Shown: positions 11,674 through 23,221 of the stretch, in pieces | Layout: each line of letters starts with the position of its first letter | Numbering within the stretch: the stretch's first letter is position 1 | From: Pleurotus djamor | Taxonomy: Eukaryota > Basidiomycota > Agaricomycetes > Agaricales > Pleurotaceae | NCBI GenBank assembly: GCA_029747585.1 | Contig: JAPEVF010000178.1 | Span: 1-64,000 of the forward strand | Direction of reading: 5' to 3' | Length of the DNA: 64,000 nucleotides | Notes under the pieces: model-generated | Database searches by the model: none | What the model was told of the DNA's origin: nothing | The model's input: only the letters and a program-made list of their open reading frames with translations | Program-made: the position numbers and the translations under genes

Positions 11674-12011
11674 CTTGACACCGTATCCTATCCCCGTACA
11701 TACATACTCACACCTACCGTGAACATCCCTTTGGTTTCCCATTTGTCGAGGAATACACGTTTGTAACTTATTCTTCCCTGAACGCCCTTGAAATCTCAGG
11801 CTCACGTCACCTCTCTCTTCTTTCCGATTCGGACTCCTTGCAAAGCCTACGCGAACGTCTTCAAGCCGGCGAAGCCGAGCTGCGTACAACCGCCGAAACG
11901 CTTCGCAAGCTCTGTCGGTGACTAAGGACCAACAGACTTCCCTCCTTATAATAGCACTTTCACATCCATGGGACCGCGGCTTCATCCCCTCTCCATTCGT
12001 GATCTAACATA
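11674..12011. other. Intergenic with a coding-like stretch
   Basis: Spacer before the carboxylesterase. Between about 11741 and 11925 one frame reads a Leu/Ser/Glu-rich peptide (SLQSLRERLQAGEAELR) that aligns with the corresponding frame after paralogue 4. It lies beyond the stop codon of paralogue 5 and no splice route joins the two. It may be a lost C-terminal extension. Confidence 0.4.
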
Positions 12012-14281
12012 ATGAAGTACCCTTCATTTCTCTTCGTCTCACTTCTCATATCAGTCGTTTCAGCTCAGCTTCCTATTATCAACGTTGGAAATGCTTGGTA
12101 TCGAGGCTCAACTAACGTCGAGGCCGGCGTGTCTAGTTATCTTGGAATCAGATATGCTGCTGCACCCGTCGGAAACCTTCGTTGGCGTGCTCCTCTCCCA
12201 CCCCCGGCTCTCCCAGGTGTTCAGGATGCTTCCGTTCCCGGATCGCAGTGTTTCAACGCTGTACTAGCCACCTCCCCGACCAATCCACTCCCTCATCCAG
12301 CACTCGAGCGCCGGCAAGACGCGTCAGACTTCGACGAAGATTGTCTTTCTCTCAAGTCAGTATCACTCTACATCCATATGAAACCCATTCATATGTCCTA
12401 ATCATATCCCACAAAGCGTGTACATCCCAGGAGATCGCATCTCTAAACGGAAACTTCCAGTCGTAGTCTGGATTCATGGCGGCGGATACACGCTTGGGAG
12501 TGCACTTCAGTACAACGCGACTGGTATCGTTCAAATGTCACAAGGAAGTGTGATCGCCGTTGTCATCCAATATAGGCTTGGTGTTTTCGGTTTGTCGCTT
12601 CTTTTTTCAAATTTTTCTTCTTTGAGATCGACTTATTGATGCTACTCAGGATTCCTTTCCAGCAGCGAGGTCAAGTCAGACGGTGTCTTGAACGCAGGCC
12701 TTCGTGAGTCCTCTCCTGAGTACAAGCTGTGGTGGAAGTGTCAACTGAATTTGGAACAGTCGATCAAGAATACGCGCTTCGTTGGGTCCAGAGAAACGTG
12801 TGCACGACCCTCAAAGTCTCATTTGAGCATCGCTAATACACTCCCTTAGATCGGCAAATTTGGTGGAGATGCGAGCCAAGTCACGATTTGGGGCGAATCT
12901 GCTGGTGAGGTCTTCTCGGTTTCGTCTCTCCTGGCGCTCACTCCTGTGTGTCAGGGGCCGGATCGGTCTTGCAACAAGCGATTGCTCGGAACGGGAGAAC
13001 CGGCTCTAGTTTGTTTAGGGCAGCGATAGCAAGCTCTCCGTTTCTACCATCTCAATACCTCTACAACAGCACCATTCCAGAGGTATGTTTACGCCTTTCT
13101 CGCGATTGATCCCTTCCCTGACTCCTCGCAGTCATTGTTCAGCCAAATTGCGTCTCAAGCTGGGTGAGGCTACCTCTTTCCTTTCTTTTTTTTCTTGCGT
13201 TGACCACGAATCAACGACATCTGCTCGTAGCTGTGACACTGCTCACAATCGCCTCGCATGTCTGAGATCCGCCGATGTCAGTGTCCTCCAATCAACGAAC
13301 GTCAATATCAACGGGGCTGGCTTTTTTGGAACATTTGTTATGGTTCCCGTCATTGACGGGGATTTCATCGCGCAACGTCCAATCGAGGCTCTACGTCAAA
13401 AACAAGTGAACGGGGTAAGCATCTCTACCACCTCCGCTTTTTTTTTATTACTGATGCTCACGAACACACGCAGAAAGGGCTGCTCGTAACGTCCAATACC
13501 AATGAAGGCACCATGTTCATTGATCAAAGTACCGCCGATACAGTGACAGCCGCTGGATATGCAGCTGAGCTGTTCCCTGGATTTGGCCCCCAAGAGGCTG
13601 CCGCTGTTGCTGAGCTTTACAAAGACCTGGGCACGCCGATCGAGCAAGCAAACCTTATCATGGGGGAGTGTAAGTACTTCATTGCGCCTACCATTTCATT
13701 CACTGGTTCCTACATCAACTTCCAGCTATCTTCGTCTGTCCGGCATATTATCTCCTTGGATCTTTCCCGAGTGCCTTCAAAGTGAGCTCTCGCCGTCATC
13801 GTCGTCCTGGCTGAAAGTTTGTCTTCTCACCGCCCAATCACACTACAGGGCGAGTTCGCTGTCCCACCCGCACTCCATGGTGATGATATCGGGTACTACT
13901 TCCCTGGGTTCATGTGAGTGATTCGTTCTCCTTTGAAAAGATGTTTTCCAACGAACCATTGCACAGCATCCCACCTAACTTCAACAATCCTACGTTCACT
14001 ACGTCATTTGTAGAGCCTTTCATAAGCTTCATAAGAACACTAAATCCGAACCTCAAACTCACTTCTGATAACATCACTCCAAATTGGCTCGCCTACAAAC
14101 CATCCAACACGGAGACGGTGTTCACCCGTGACGGTGACCAACCGGACATTCATCTTTCTTCAACAGACTCAGGGCTCCTTCAACGATGCGCGTAAGTCGT
14201 CCCATCTATTAAAAGCTACTTCAGTTGATCAGTAAACTCGACAGATTCTGGGAAAGTGTCGGCCACCTGACTGGTCAATGA
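12012..14281 (+). CDS. Secreted type-B carboxylesterase/lipase
   Basis: Alpha/beta-hydrolase of the carboxylesterase type B family, predicted secreted and able to hydrolyse ester bonds; the substrate cannot be read from the sequence. The N-terminus (MKYPSFLFVSLLISVVSAQ) is a signal peptide. YLGIRYAAAPVGNLRW and EDCLSLK are family motifs. WIHGGGY forms the oxyanion-hole loop. GESAG contains the nucleophile Ser. NTNEGTMF carries the probable acidic residue (Glu). PPALHGDDIGYYF carries the catalytic His. About eight short introns interrupt the gene, and the GESAG Gly codon is split by an intron. The end at FWESVGHLTGQ is shorter than in many family members, which fits a fungal secreted enzyme. 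All catalytic residues are present and the frame appears open, so it is probably functional. Confidence 0.88.
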
Positions 14282-14693
14282 ACCTCGGAGTGGGAGCTCG
14301 CGACTCATGTTCGTTTACGCGTAATTCCATAGAAATTACTTTCTAACTTTAGCTTATACCGTGCCCCTGGGACTCATATACTTTATCCTCGCTAAATGAG
14401 ACCGTACGGTCTTGCGAACCCCGTTGTCTTCTCGTTCCTCCTAACTCCTGTCTATCTCGTGACTATCGTTCGCCTTTTTGGGCTGGCTTTCAAGTTTCAA
14501 CTCGAACTCTTCAAGCACTTGCCCAGTTCTCCTGCTGCCATGATCAATACGCAGGATTTTCATGCGCTGAACATACGACCAAGCGGGTACTGAAACAAGT
14601 ACTTATCTATCTGGCCTCAGGGCTACGCGGATCCCATCGACGCGCGCTCGACCTTTTTGGATCATCCACAGCACACTGCTTCCTACCACCATC
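14282..14693. other. Intergenic, no gene recognised
   Basis: About 400 bp between the esterase and the F-box-like gene. One open frame (14396-14593) has a hydrophobic start but no homology I can name, and it is probably chance. Confidence 0.45.
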
Positions 14694-16054
14694 ATGGGTC
14701 AACAATGCTCTCGTGTTAGGTCGTCGAAATATCGAAAGCATGTCTCTTATAGGGACTCAAATGTAAGTTGGCTCTTTGTTGATTTCTATAGCTCATTAAT
14801 TTCGTCAAATAGGCCCCCATTTTGTCGCTATCAAAGCGAGTTCTTCCTAGCCCTTTTCCAGGGGTTTTCCCCATCGAAATCATCGAAATCATCATCCAGA
14901 TACTCGCAGATGAGACCCGGGGAGGCTATGAGTCATATGTGACGAATTGTGCCCTCGTTAGTCGGGATTGGCTACCAGTTGCTCGCCGTCACGTCTTCCG
15001 AGTCATTACCATCAGTTCCGATTTCTCTGCAAGAAGATCTTTCAGCCTGAGCTCTTTCGTGGACTTCTTTCAAACCCATCCTCATCTCCGCGCATCTGTC
15101 AGAGGGGTTCGGTACATCCTGCAAGGCGGATACGATTTCTATGGTGTTGATCCAGTAGCTGGCCCTCCGTCCGTTTTACCGACTCTATTTTGCTCAAGTC
15201 TACAATCCTTTCCGGACCTACGTTCCCTACACCTCGAGGCTCAAAAACCATACCTCAGCCTGCGTAGCATACCGTCAGAAATTGTCAAGGCTACGAGGGA
15301 CCTCGCCAGCTCTGCCCAGTTGAACTCATTGTCTTTAGTAGGGTGGTCCCTCTCAAATGGGCAGGCCAATTTCTTTCCCATCCTAGACGCGTGCGGCGCC
15401 CTCACCGAACTAAATATCACAGACGTCGGATTACCTACTTCTGAAGTGTCGACCAAGGTATCGATTCAGCAGGACCTCCAAAATCTTCGTGTTCTCAATG
15501 TGGACTCAGAAGCAATGGGTCTCATCCACCTCGACTGTCCGAATCTACGACGTCTGAACGTAGACGTCAGGGCAGGGAGCCGCATCGTCATCCCAATGTC
15601 GTGTTCATCCGAACTCTCCAGACTCTCCTTCACTCTCCTCCCACACTGCACCGAGCCTCCACCATCACCAGACCTCACCTCATTCACCAGAATTACCCAC
15701 CTCCGATTCTCTATCCGCAACTCGCAGTATCATGTCTTCTTCCCATGGATTCATGATTGTGTTTCAGCGCTGGCCCCTACCGCATGTCTTCACTACCTCG
15801 AGGTCCAAGTCATTAGTCCTTTCCCATTCGGCGGAGATCTTGCTTCCGACTATGCATCCCTTGATGCAGTGGCTTCTCGTCTCCATCATCTGCGCGAAGT
15901 GTTTTTGGACTTCAAAAGTGGTGCGGGCGCGTCACCTTCTGGAGATGGCGAGGCTTTGTTTAGCAGACAGCTCAGGGAGCAGTGGCCATTGTCGGATGGA
16001 TTGGGCAGACTCAGAATTCGAGTGACGTTCGTGGATGGACGATCATATTCATAA
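14694..16054 (+). CDS. F-box-like protein with leucine-rich C-terminal region
   Basis: Agaricomycete F-box-type protein. Such proteins usually act as substrate adaptors of SCF ubiquitin ligases; the target is unknown. Two exons. Exon 1 starts with the ATG at 14694 and ends at a gtaagt donor after codon 23. The 50-nt intron ends in aaatag and phase 0 is kept. This start is preferred because the main frame alone has no ATG before the F-box. The F-box segment reads FPIEIIEIIIQILADE and LVSRDWLPVARRHVFR. The remaining 340 residues are rich in Leu with repeated LxxLxL segments (SLHLEAQ, LNSLSLVG, LTELNITD, LRVLNVD, LRRLNVD), suggesting irregular leucine-rich repeats. The new N-terminus MGQQCS fits the N-myristoylation consensus. 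The gene ends 36 bp before the protease remnant. Confidence 0.8.
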
Positions 16055-16090
16055 TCCAGCCAGTCATTTGTCAATTTGTATCAACCAGCC

Positions 16091-18105
16091 ATGCCACCGT
16101 CAGTCAACCAGACGAGGTATTCCGTTGACATGCCGTTATCCAAGGTATGTTCCATTCCTAAGCCACTCGAACATTGTCTTATGCTGTGTGCTGTGTGTAG
16201 GACCTACGTTTCATTATCTTCATAATAGTCGCACCGGAAGCATCAACTCGCTTGCGATGGCTCTCACCGCACCTATGATATCCGACCGGGGCTGAACGCA
16301 TTGGGATGACATGGGCGTTGATTTGTGCAAATGTTTTTAGCCAAGGCGCCGAGCCTGCGAAGCAGGAGCCTCAACTACCTTCCCTAGCGCTTCTCTCAAG
16401 TCCATCGGAGCCAGCGTTACCATGCGCTACGGAGATTCCAAGACTGGGACATACGCGTCGGGGTTGATTGGCAAGGATACGGTGACGGTAGCCGGGATCG
16501 CTATGACAGACCAGCATTTCGCAGCAATACACAACACTACGAATCCCACAGTGAGGTTCGGTGCTGCTGGAATTTTTGGGCTTGGTTTTCCCAGTACCAG
16601 GTACGTTTCCCGCTTGTCGTCCGCTTCAACTATTTATCCTGATCTTGGCTTCAGTTCGATCCAGCATGCCGCAGTCAATCAGCAGGTGAGCTCGTCAAAT
16701 TGCGTTTGTGGCCCGCGCTAACAGCGATGATAGTTTGGCAGTCCGGAGGAGACCGACGATTTCGTTTTTGGGACTTACTTGGATGGACCGTTGCTGTCCA
16801 GGATTTCTATGACAAACCAACTAGCCACACCAATGTTTACGGTTCGTTTGCTGTCCTTCCCTTTGGAATATGACCGTTGACCGAGATCCTTAGATTACCC
16901 TACAGCGTAACACTATTGATATAGGTGGTCAAGGGCTACTCACCGTCGGCAAGCTCCCAGACGGCATCGATAATTCATCCCTTACGTGGGTCCCAGTGCG
17001 CCGCTACTCTCACCAGGAGGGTGGTCTGAAAGCTCCTCGATTCGCACCCGACGAAGTGTTTCCATCGTACGACGAGCCTAATTCTCAAAGCCTCCCCTCT
17101 CTGACACGCTTTTTCTTCTTCTAGTCGTTGGGAGATAGACATCGGCGGCATTTTCCTTGATGGCAGACGCCTTCCAGAGTCGAAAATCCCTGCCAAAGCT
17201 CCTGCTAGTGACCGCGTTTCTGCGTTGATCGATACAGTGCGTGTTATTGCCTTCCACTCTGCATAGTTTCCTCAAGTCATCCCCAGGGAAATTCTCTTAT
17301 ACGGGGGCCGGCTGACGTAGTACACAACATCCTGAGACAAGTCTCGCCCACGTTTGCCGCGTCCGACGATCCTCAAGCCGATGCCGTCCTGCCATGCTCC
17401 ATTCCACAAACGCTTGCCTTCGAGATTGGTGGAAAGGTAGCTATCCTTGTGGTCATACCTCCTCAAGCTCTTGCTTACATCGTCTCAGAAATTCCCTGTG
17501 GACCCCCGTGATTTCATTGGACAGTACAAGAAGAACAACGTTGACAATTGTGTTGCGGACAACCTTGTCTCTACGGATGCTCCCTCCAGAGGTTCATTGT
17601 ATCGCTGGAGCTTGGGAGATCCCTTCCTAAGATCGTAAGTCTTGCGCGCGCCTCTTGGTTCTTTGCTTACTTCGTCTCAGTAACCTCATCGCTTTCCACT
17701 ACGGTAATCTTACACATCCCTCAGTCGATCCTCCTCGCATCGGATTCCTGTCGTTGGTCCCGAAGAATATATCTGAGGTCTTCGCTCAGGCCATGCAAGA
17801 CGCTCGCAATAGTGGCGGTAACTTCGAATGTAAGTCTAAAACCTCTCTCGTCCTACCCCTCTGCTTATACTTGGTCGATTGTAGCGACTTACGATCTAGC
17901 CCCCACGGCTACAGCTGGGCTAGCCGCTACCACTGTCAGCCCGTCAACGCCTGCCTTCGTCACCGACCTGTCCGCCCTTACTACATTACGACTTGCTGTT
18001 CCATCCGCGATGCCCAGCTCTAGTCAACGTAACGCCGGCTACTCGTTAGCACCCTTTGTATCCCGTATCGCCTTTGCTTCAAGCATTGCTTTGTTCCTTT
18101 TATAA
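16091..18105 (+). pseudogene. Pepsin-type (A1) aspartic protease with broken N-lobe
   Basis: The C-terminal two thirds is a well-formed family A1 protease. MRYGDSKTGTYASG is the flap region and AAGIFGLGFP follows. The second catalytic site is IDT|GNSLIRGP, split by an intron. The C-lobe ends with PPRIGFL, a Ser/Thr/Pro stalk and a hydrophobic tail (IAFASSIALFLL) typical of a GPI signal. The N-lobe is damaged. Only 36 bp separate it from the upstream gene, leaving no room for a signal peptide. The pro-region (RYSVDMPLSK, SRTGSINSLA, then YDI) needs frame changes. Where DTGSSDLW is expected the frame reads DMGVDL, followed by an in-frame TAG at 16338-16340. I infer a 5'-truncated, inactive copy. 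Sequencing error alone is unlikely to explain several defects. A shorter functional product cannot be excluded. Confidence 0.75.
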
Positions 18106-18326
18106 TACTTACATGATACCTAAGCTAAATGCGGCGAACCACCTTGCGTTAGATCATCTGTTGAAGCGGCTACCGACGCCACCCTGAGGAAAACCGGTGC
18201 TTTCTAAATTCTACGAGGTTTATCAATCATTGCACATCACGCATCGATTTTCGCACCGATTTTCGCACCACTTTGACAAGGGATATATGATCCCGCAGTG
18301 CGACCAATTCGCCTCCCCCAAGCTGA

Positions 18327-19581
18327 ATGTCTTCTTCCGCTGTTCGTCGTGTAGCCATCGTCACTGGGTCAGCCCAAGGCATTGGCCAAGCTATAGCAGC
18401 GCGTCTTACTGTTGATGGACTCGACATTGTTGTCAGCGACATGAACATCCCGGGTAAACAGGAATTAGAGGATGTTCGTAGGGACATCCAAAACGCAAAT
18501 CCCAACATCAAGGTCTTGGCCATCGCAGCAGACGTATCCATCGAGAAGGACATACAGGACCTCGTCGCGAAGACGGTCTCTGAGCTGGGCGGTCTTGATG
18601 TGGTGCGTATCTTGTGGATGTCAGGCGAGGTCTAACAGGTCTGACCGTCAGTATGGCTTCTAGATGGTTGCCAACGCCGGCGTTTGCTGGATTAAGCCCA
18701 TCCTTGAATGTGAGTTCTGCGAACATGGTATTGTCAAACGACACGGGAACTGCAACGAACTCGACTAGCTTCTGTAGAGGAGGTTGATCGCATGTTTTCG
18801 ATCAATTATCGTGGAACCTACCTCTGCTACAAGGAAGCTGCTAAAGTCATGATAGCACAAAAGCGAGGAGGCCGGATCATTGGTGCGTTCTGATGACTTC
18901 ACACGGCGCCATCTCAAACCTTTCCACGACGTCAGGCGCGTCTTCGAATGCAGGAAAGAAAGGTCCATACCCTGGCTATATCTCTCCTTCGCGAACGAAG
19001 TCACCTTGATGCTTCCATCGTATAGGTTACCCTATGATGTCGATTTACAGCGGATCAAAGGCTGCCATTCGATTTTTGACCCAATCCGCAGGTCCGCAAC
19101 AACTCCAGGCCTCTCTTCCTGTAAGCTAATGACCGCGCACATCTCAGCCGCCGAGTTCGGAAGCCATGGTATTACCGTCAATGCATACGCACCTGGTGCC
19201 GTCATTACCCCTTTGAGTGAGCCCAACTCTTGGGAATGATTTGCACAACGCAATGAGTATTGATGGTCTTTCGTAGTCATGGACCTCAAGGCTCAAACCG
19301 ACAAATACGCGGAGTCCCCAAGTGAAGAATCAGTCGGTATCGCCCCGTGTATACAGATGTTGAAGCTGTGCTCAACGTCCCATCGTAGATCGTTGCAGCA
19401 TCCGCAGTGAAGCGTGTTGGTCAACCCGTGGATGTTGCCAGCCTGGTTTCGTTCCTCGCATCTCAAGAATCCAGTTATATCTCAGGTAAGCATGAAACCA
19501 AGTTGTAAGCGGTAAATCATTTGACTATGTTGTTCTTCAGGGCAAACAGTTACGATCGACGGAGGCGTTTGGTTCGACTGA
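18327..19581 (+). CDS. Short-chain dehydrogenase/reductase, diacetyl/acetoin reductase-like (SDR copy 1)
   Basis: Classical SDR of about 260 residues, probably an NAD(P)H-dependent carbonyl or acetoin-type reductase in the cytosol. The cofactor motif is VTGSAQGIGQ (TGxxxGxG). NAGVCWIKP corresponds to the NNAG element. The catalytic motif is YSGSK (YxxxK) in MMSIYSGSKAAIRFLTQ. FGSHGITVNAYAPGAV follows, and the end GQTVTIDGGVWFD is typical of this subfamily. About seven short introns have good borders and the frame is open. Two - strand paralogues lie at 34.8-37.7 kb with the same exon plan, so the three arose by dispersed duplication. Confidence 0.87.
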
Positions 19582-20389
19582 GGTTGCGTAGAGGTGAAAA
19601 AGGTACACATGACGCGATTAGCTCCCGCTCCCTGGTAATTTCGTTGACAACTTGGCTCGCTTTATATCCGCTCTTCAATAAAATCAACTGCCCCCGTCAT
19701 CACACAATCTATTCAATGGCTATCTATGAGATGGTAATTCACGGAGGCCTTGGAATCAGGGGTACTCACCGGAGCACCGGAACATATGTCGACCAAGCCC
19801 AAGGATTGGAGGAAGCTCGGATGAGTTTATCAAGTATATGCTCAAGCGAAGGGGTGGTAACCTCATGGTCGATGCTTACTTCTTGGTATCGCGTTTGTCA
19901 GAGCCCAATCAGTATCTCTATATTCCCGTATCCGGCAACAATGACGCTAGAAGGCTACNACAAAAAATCATTATCCTATCGCGGCAGCTACGTGGGTCTG
20001 GCGGTCTAGCAGATCAAAAGATGAGTGATATGTTTTCTTCCGTTCCTGATGGAGTACGGAACCCACCTAATATTAGACAATCTCCACATCATTCAAGGTT
20101 CGCATAATTTGCGGCAGCCTTCACGTCCAGAAATGTGCGATCGCCTGAGCTATTTTTGCCGGTAAACTCCCGGTTCCCCAGACTCAGGCCGCCATGGATA
20201 TTCTCCAAGCACATGGAGAGCGTCATTGCCTAGCCGAGAAAGGTCATGCCATGGTTTATTAACCCGAGATTTACGACGAAAGAAGCTAAGTCCGCATTAT
20301 GATTCCGAGGGTTCTGAAGCTTGTGGGGGAATATGTAGCTCTGCGCTCGAACCCTGGATAAGCAAATTTGCCGCAATCCATGACGGAAA
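19582..20389. other. Intergenic with an unassigned coding-like fragment
   Basis: Between about 19788 and 20107 one frame reads a protein-like stretch (DEFIKYMLKRRGGNLMVDAY and onward) interrupted by an N at 19959. I recognise no domain, and the reading needs a frame change near its start. It may be a decayed gene. The rest is upstream sequence of the AA9 gene. Confidence 0.3.
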
Positions 20390-20396
20390 GTATAAA
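20390..20396 (+). promoter_or_regulatory. TATA box of the AA9 gene
   Basis: TATAAAA 48 bp before the ATG at 20438. The MDR copy at 28522 has the same 48-bp spacing. Confidence 0.5.
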
Positions 20397-20437
20397 ACTC
20401 GCCGTGAACATTGGTATCCCCGTCGACGACAAGCACC

Positions 20438-21678
20438 ATGAAGTTCTTCGGTTCCCTCCTTTCCATCGCCGCCGCTGCTACTAGTGTCGCGGCTCACTGT
20501 ACGTCTTCACCTCCACGCCTATTTTATCATACTCATTGAACGACTAGACCGCTTCACGTCGTTGATATCGGGTTCTACCATCACCCCCGCATATCAGTAT
20601 GTACGGTCAAACACGAACTACAACTCTCCGGTAAGTACAGTCTCCGATAGAAGCAAAGTAAACTGACCTCTGAACTTCATCCTTCAGATCACGGACGTCA
20701 CCTCGCTCGACTTCCGTTGCAACGCAGGCGGTCTCGCCACGGCAGCTTCCACCCAAACGCTGACAGTGGCGGCTGGATCAACGGTGAGTTTCCTCGACGT
20801 CAATTGCCAAACCGTCCCCTCATCCATAATGCCAATAACAGATCGGATGGGCACTTGACCAGTCCATCTTCCATCCGGGTCCCATCAACGGTACGAGCCC
20901 TCTTGTCCAAGCCCCTACTACCTCACTAATCCGTCCTTCAGTCTACTTGGCCAAGGCTCCTGGCAACGCCAATGCCTTTGATGGTGCTGGTGCCGTGTGG
21001 TTCAAGGTCCATGTACGTGAATACTTTAGCCTGCTAACCATCAGCGTCCTGACTCAAAGGATAGGAAATCCGCCCTGTGACGAATGGCGGGTCCAGCATC
21101 ACCTTCCCTCCCGACAGTAAGTCAAGAATTTGTGGTCGACCGTGGGGATGATAATTGACGACGATCGTTTAGACATCTCTCAATTCACCTTCACCCTACC
21201 GAGCGNCCTGCCGAGCGGCCAATACCTCGTTCGCGTCGAACATATTGCTCTTCACGTACGTCTGATTTCCTTGTTCGATATCGGCCATCGCGAAACTGAT
21301 CATCTAACATTGATATAGTCAGCCTCAGCTTTCGCTGGCGCTCAATTCTACATCTCGTGTGGACAGATTAACGTTACAGGCGGTGGTAACGGAACCCCAG
21401 GCCCACTGGTTGCTATCCCAGGTGTCTACAACGGTAACGAGCCTGGTATCAAGATTAGTACGTCCCGTCACTGCTTGATAATGTAGCTCTTACTGACCTT
21501 GAACCCCCAGACATCTACTACCCTGTGGTATGTATTATAATTCCGGTGGGGAATGGCGACGACCTGACGTTTTGGACTAGCCTGCTACCTACACGCAACC
21601 AGGACCTGTGAGTATATTCCCTAACGAAACGAAGGTGGATGGCTTACCGTGGACATCTAGGCTATCTGGCACGGATAA
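20438..21678 (+). CDS. AA9 (GH61) lytic polysaccharide monooxygenase, secreted
   Basis: Copper-dependent enzyme that oxidatively cleaves cellulose or related beta-glucans outside the cell. The signal peptide [19 protein letters not shown] is followed directly by His, the N-terminal copper-ligand His of the mature enzyme. The second copper His lies in QSIFHPGPI. The axial Tyr is in [10 protein letters not shown]. The mature protein is about 210 residues and ends [14 protein letters not shown], the usual end of single-domain AA9 proteins, so no CBM1 is attached. Ten introns include a 17-nt exon (21511-21527) and a last exon of only 18 nt (21661-21678). One unresolved base (21206) falls in a codon of the FTLPSxLPSG segment. 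All active-site residues are present, so it is probably functional. Confidence 0.9.
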
Positions 21679-21771
21679 ACCGTTTTGTTCCAAGGGTAAT
21701 ATGCGAGGCCGTCGTTTCGTGAAATGTAAAGTAGTAATTTTCGTTGTTTATCCGGAAAATAATGCTATATC

Positions 21772-23215
21772 ATTGGCCATTCATCGAACGTTCCTTATCG
21801 AAAACGAAAGAAGCTGGTGTTGCCAGCGTCAACGGCGGCGATGATGATGATCCTTTCCCCGGCTTGAGCGCCGCGGAGGAGTTTGGTTTGTGGGGCTGGG
21901 GCGTGTCGCTCTGATGAAGAAACCAAGGAACGGAGGTACGACGCCTAGGCGCGGATAGAGATGCCTACTTGGGCTCAATCGAGGAGGTAGAGGGGGGGTA
22001 ACCATGCCATCTCTTCGAAGAGGGAATGTAACTCGTACAGGCTGTGCATTGGCGTCGTACGAGCACTAAACAGCATGGTTTTAGTAGGACGATAATTGGT
22101 ATCGATGTGGTACATACTTGATAGCTACGAGGCTGAGATCTGATGCCGGCGGCAAGGTTTTCTTGAATGGGTTGGCTCTTTTGTAGGCGAAGAAAAATGC
22201 ACCATATGGCGGATTGGGGCAGAGCACTTCCGGGCTGGGTTTTTCGTATGTATAGGTACACCGTGGTTGGAGGGTAGGAAACGCAGGGGACCATGTTGAT
22301 GATCTGGAAAGAGGAGGTAAGATGGATGAACGTATGGAGGGTTGTGTGTGCGTACCGTAGCTCAGCGCCCAGCTGCGACCATGACCAAGGAGGTATACAG
22401 AGTGTCCTCTCACAGTTACGCCATATTCAAGTCCATAATACACAAAAGCTCTCATCGAGCCGACCGAGAAACTAAGCAGTCGAAGTCGAAAATCGGAGCT
22501 GGACGCTTGGAGATTTTGGGAATCGTGACCGGATAGGTGCCACTGTCGCGATGTTGCCTAGCCGCTTGACGTATCGGTAGACCGAGGCGTTCGAGTCCGT
22601 CAGGGTTTCCCGCCCGGTCATTCACTGTATGGAGTGGACATGGGTGTCCTCGCGAGTTCTTCAGGCTGTAGCCCCAGTTTTGAGCTCCCCGCACCTCCTT
22701 CAACAACGAGATGCATGCTTCTGGCAGGAGCTTCGCGCGTCGCTCGACCTTCTAGTCGACGGCAGAATTCGGTTGGCAGAATGACCCATCCAAGAAAAGT
22801 AGGTTCGTGCGGCAGCGTAGCATGGACTCGATATATGACTGGCGCCGGTCACCGGGTCCTGTGTCTTATCGCCTTGCTTTTTATTGAAGTAAACAGAGAA
22901 TTTCAGAGACAGGGCACAAATACTCACCTGGACAAGTAGCTGACCCTCTCAACGCGACCAGCGTTACGCCCTGTCCGATACATGAATCCGTAGCCCGAAG
23001 ACTCCGACTCTCCTCAACGTGTAATCGACGCCGAGCAGCGATTGACATTCAAACTGGTTGAATCGGTGCAAGAGCAAAATGAAGGCAAAATGAACATGAA
23101 ACTTTGACATACGATTTCGGCTTCGTCTATCAGTATCCTCTTCTTACTCTGAGGGTCCGAGGTTTCATCTACGACGAGCGTGGATTTTGGGATGGAATTC
23201 GAGATGTCGAAGGTG
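21772..23215 (-). pseudogene. Decayed copy A of tRNA-splicing endonuclease subunit SEN54
   Basis: On the - strand the remains follow Sen54 order. KLLPEACISLL corresponds to the LLPEEAxYLIE motif of the N2 domain. EELARTPMS corresponds to the segment before MSVQQ and is cut by a TGA. YVKRLG comes after a frame change. FFFAYKRANPFKKTLPP and SLVAIK then splice to ARTTPMHSLYELHSLFEEM. Finally IIIIAAVDAGNTSFFRF and a stop correspond to the VDxGxxSFFRF end of the protein. The copy holds at least one nonsense codon and frame changes, so it is a pseudogene. Sen54 is the non-catalytic partner of Sen2 in tRNA intron removal and is normally single-copy and essential, so an intact gene is expected elsewhere. 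Boundaries are approximate. Confidence 0.7.
21802..21836. repeat. 35-bp exact direct repeat, copy 1
   Basis: Identical to 23253-23287, 1451 bp away. It lies in the C-terminal SEN54 exon (AVDAGNTSFFRF on the - strand) and marks the length of the tandem duplication. Confidence 0.9.
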
Positions 23216-23221
23216 TCGTAT

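Noticed and set aside
16201..16260. Reading TGSIN as the protease catalytic DTG site after adding one base
   Set aside because: The segment SRTGSINSLA fits the pro-region of the family better; the degraded catalytic site lies downstream at about 16308-16330.
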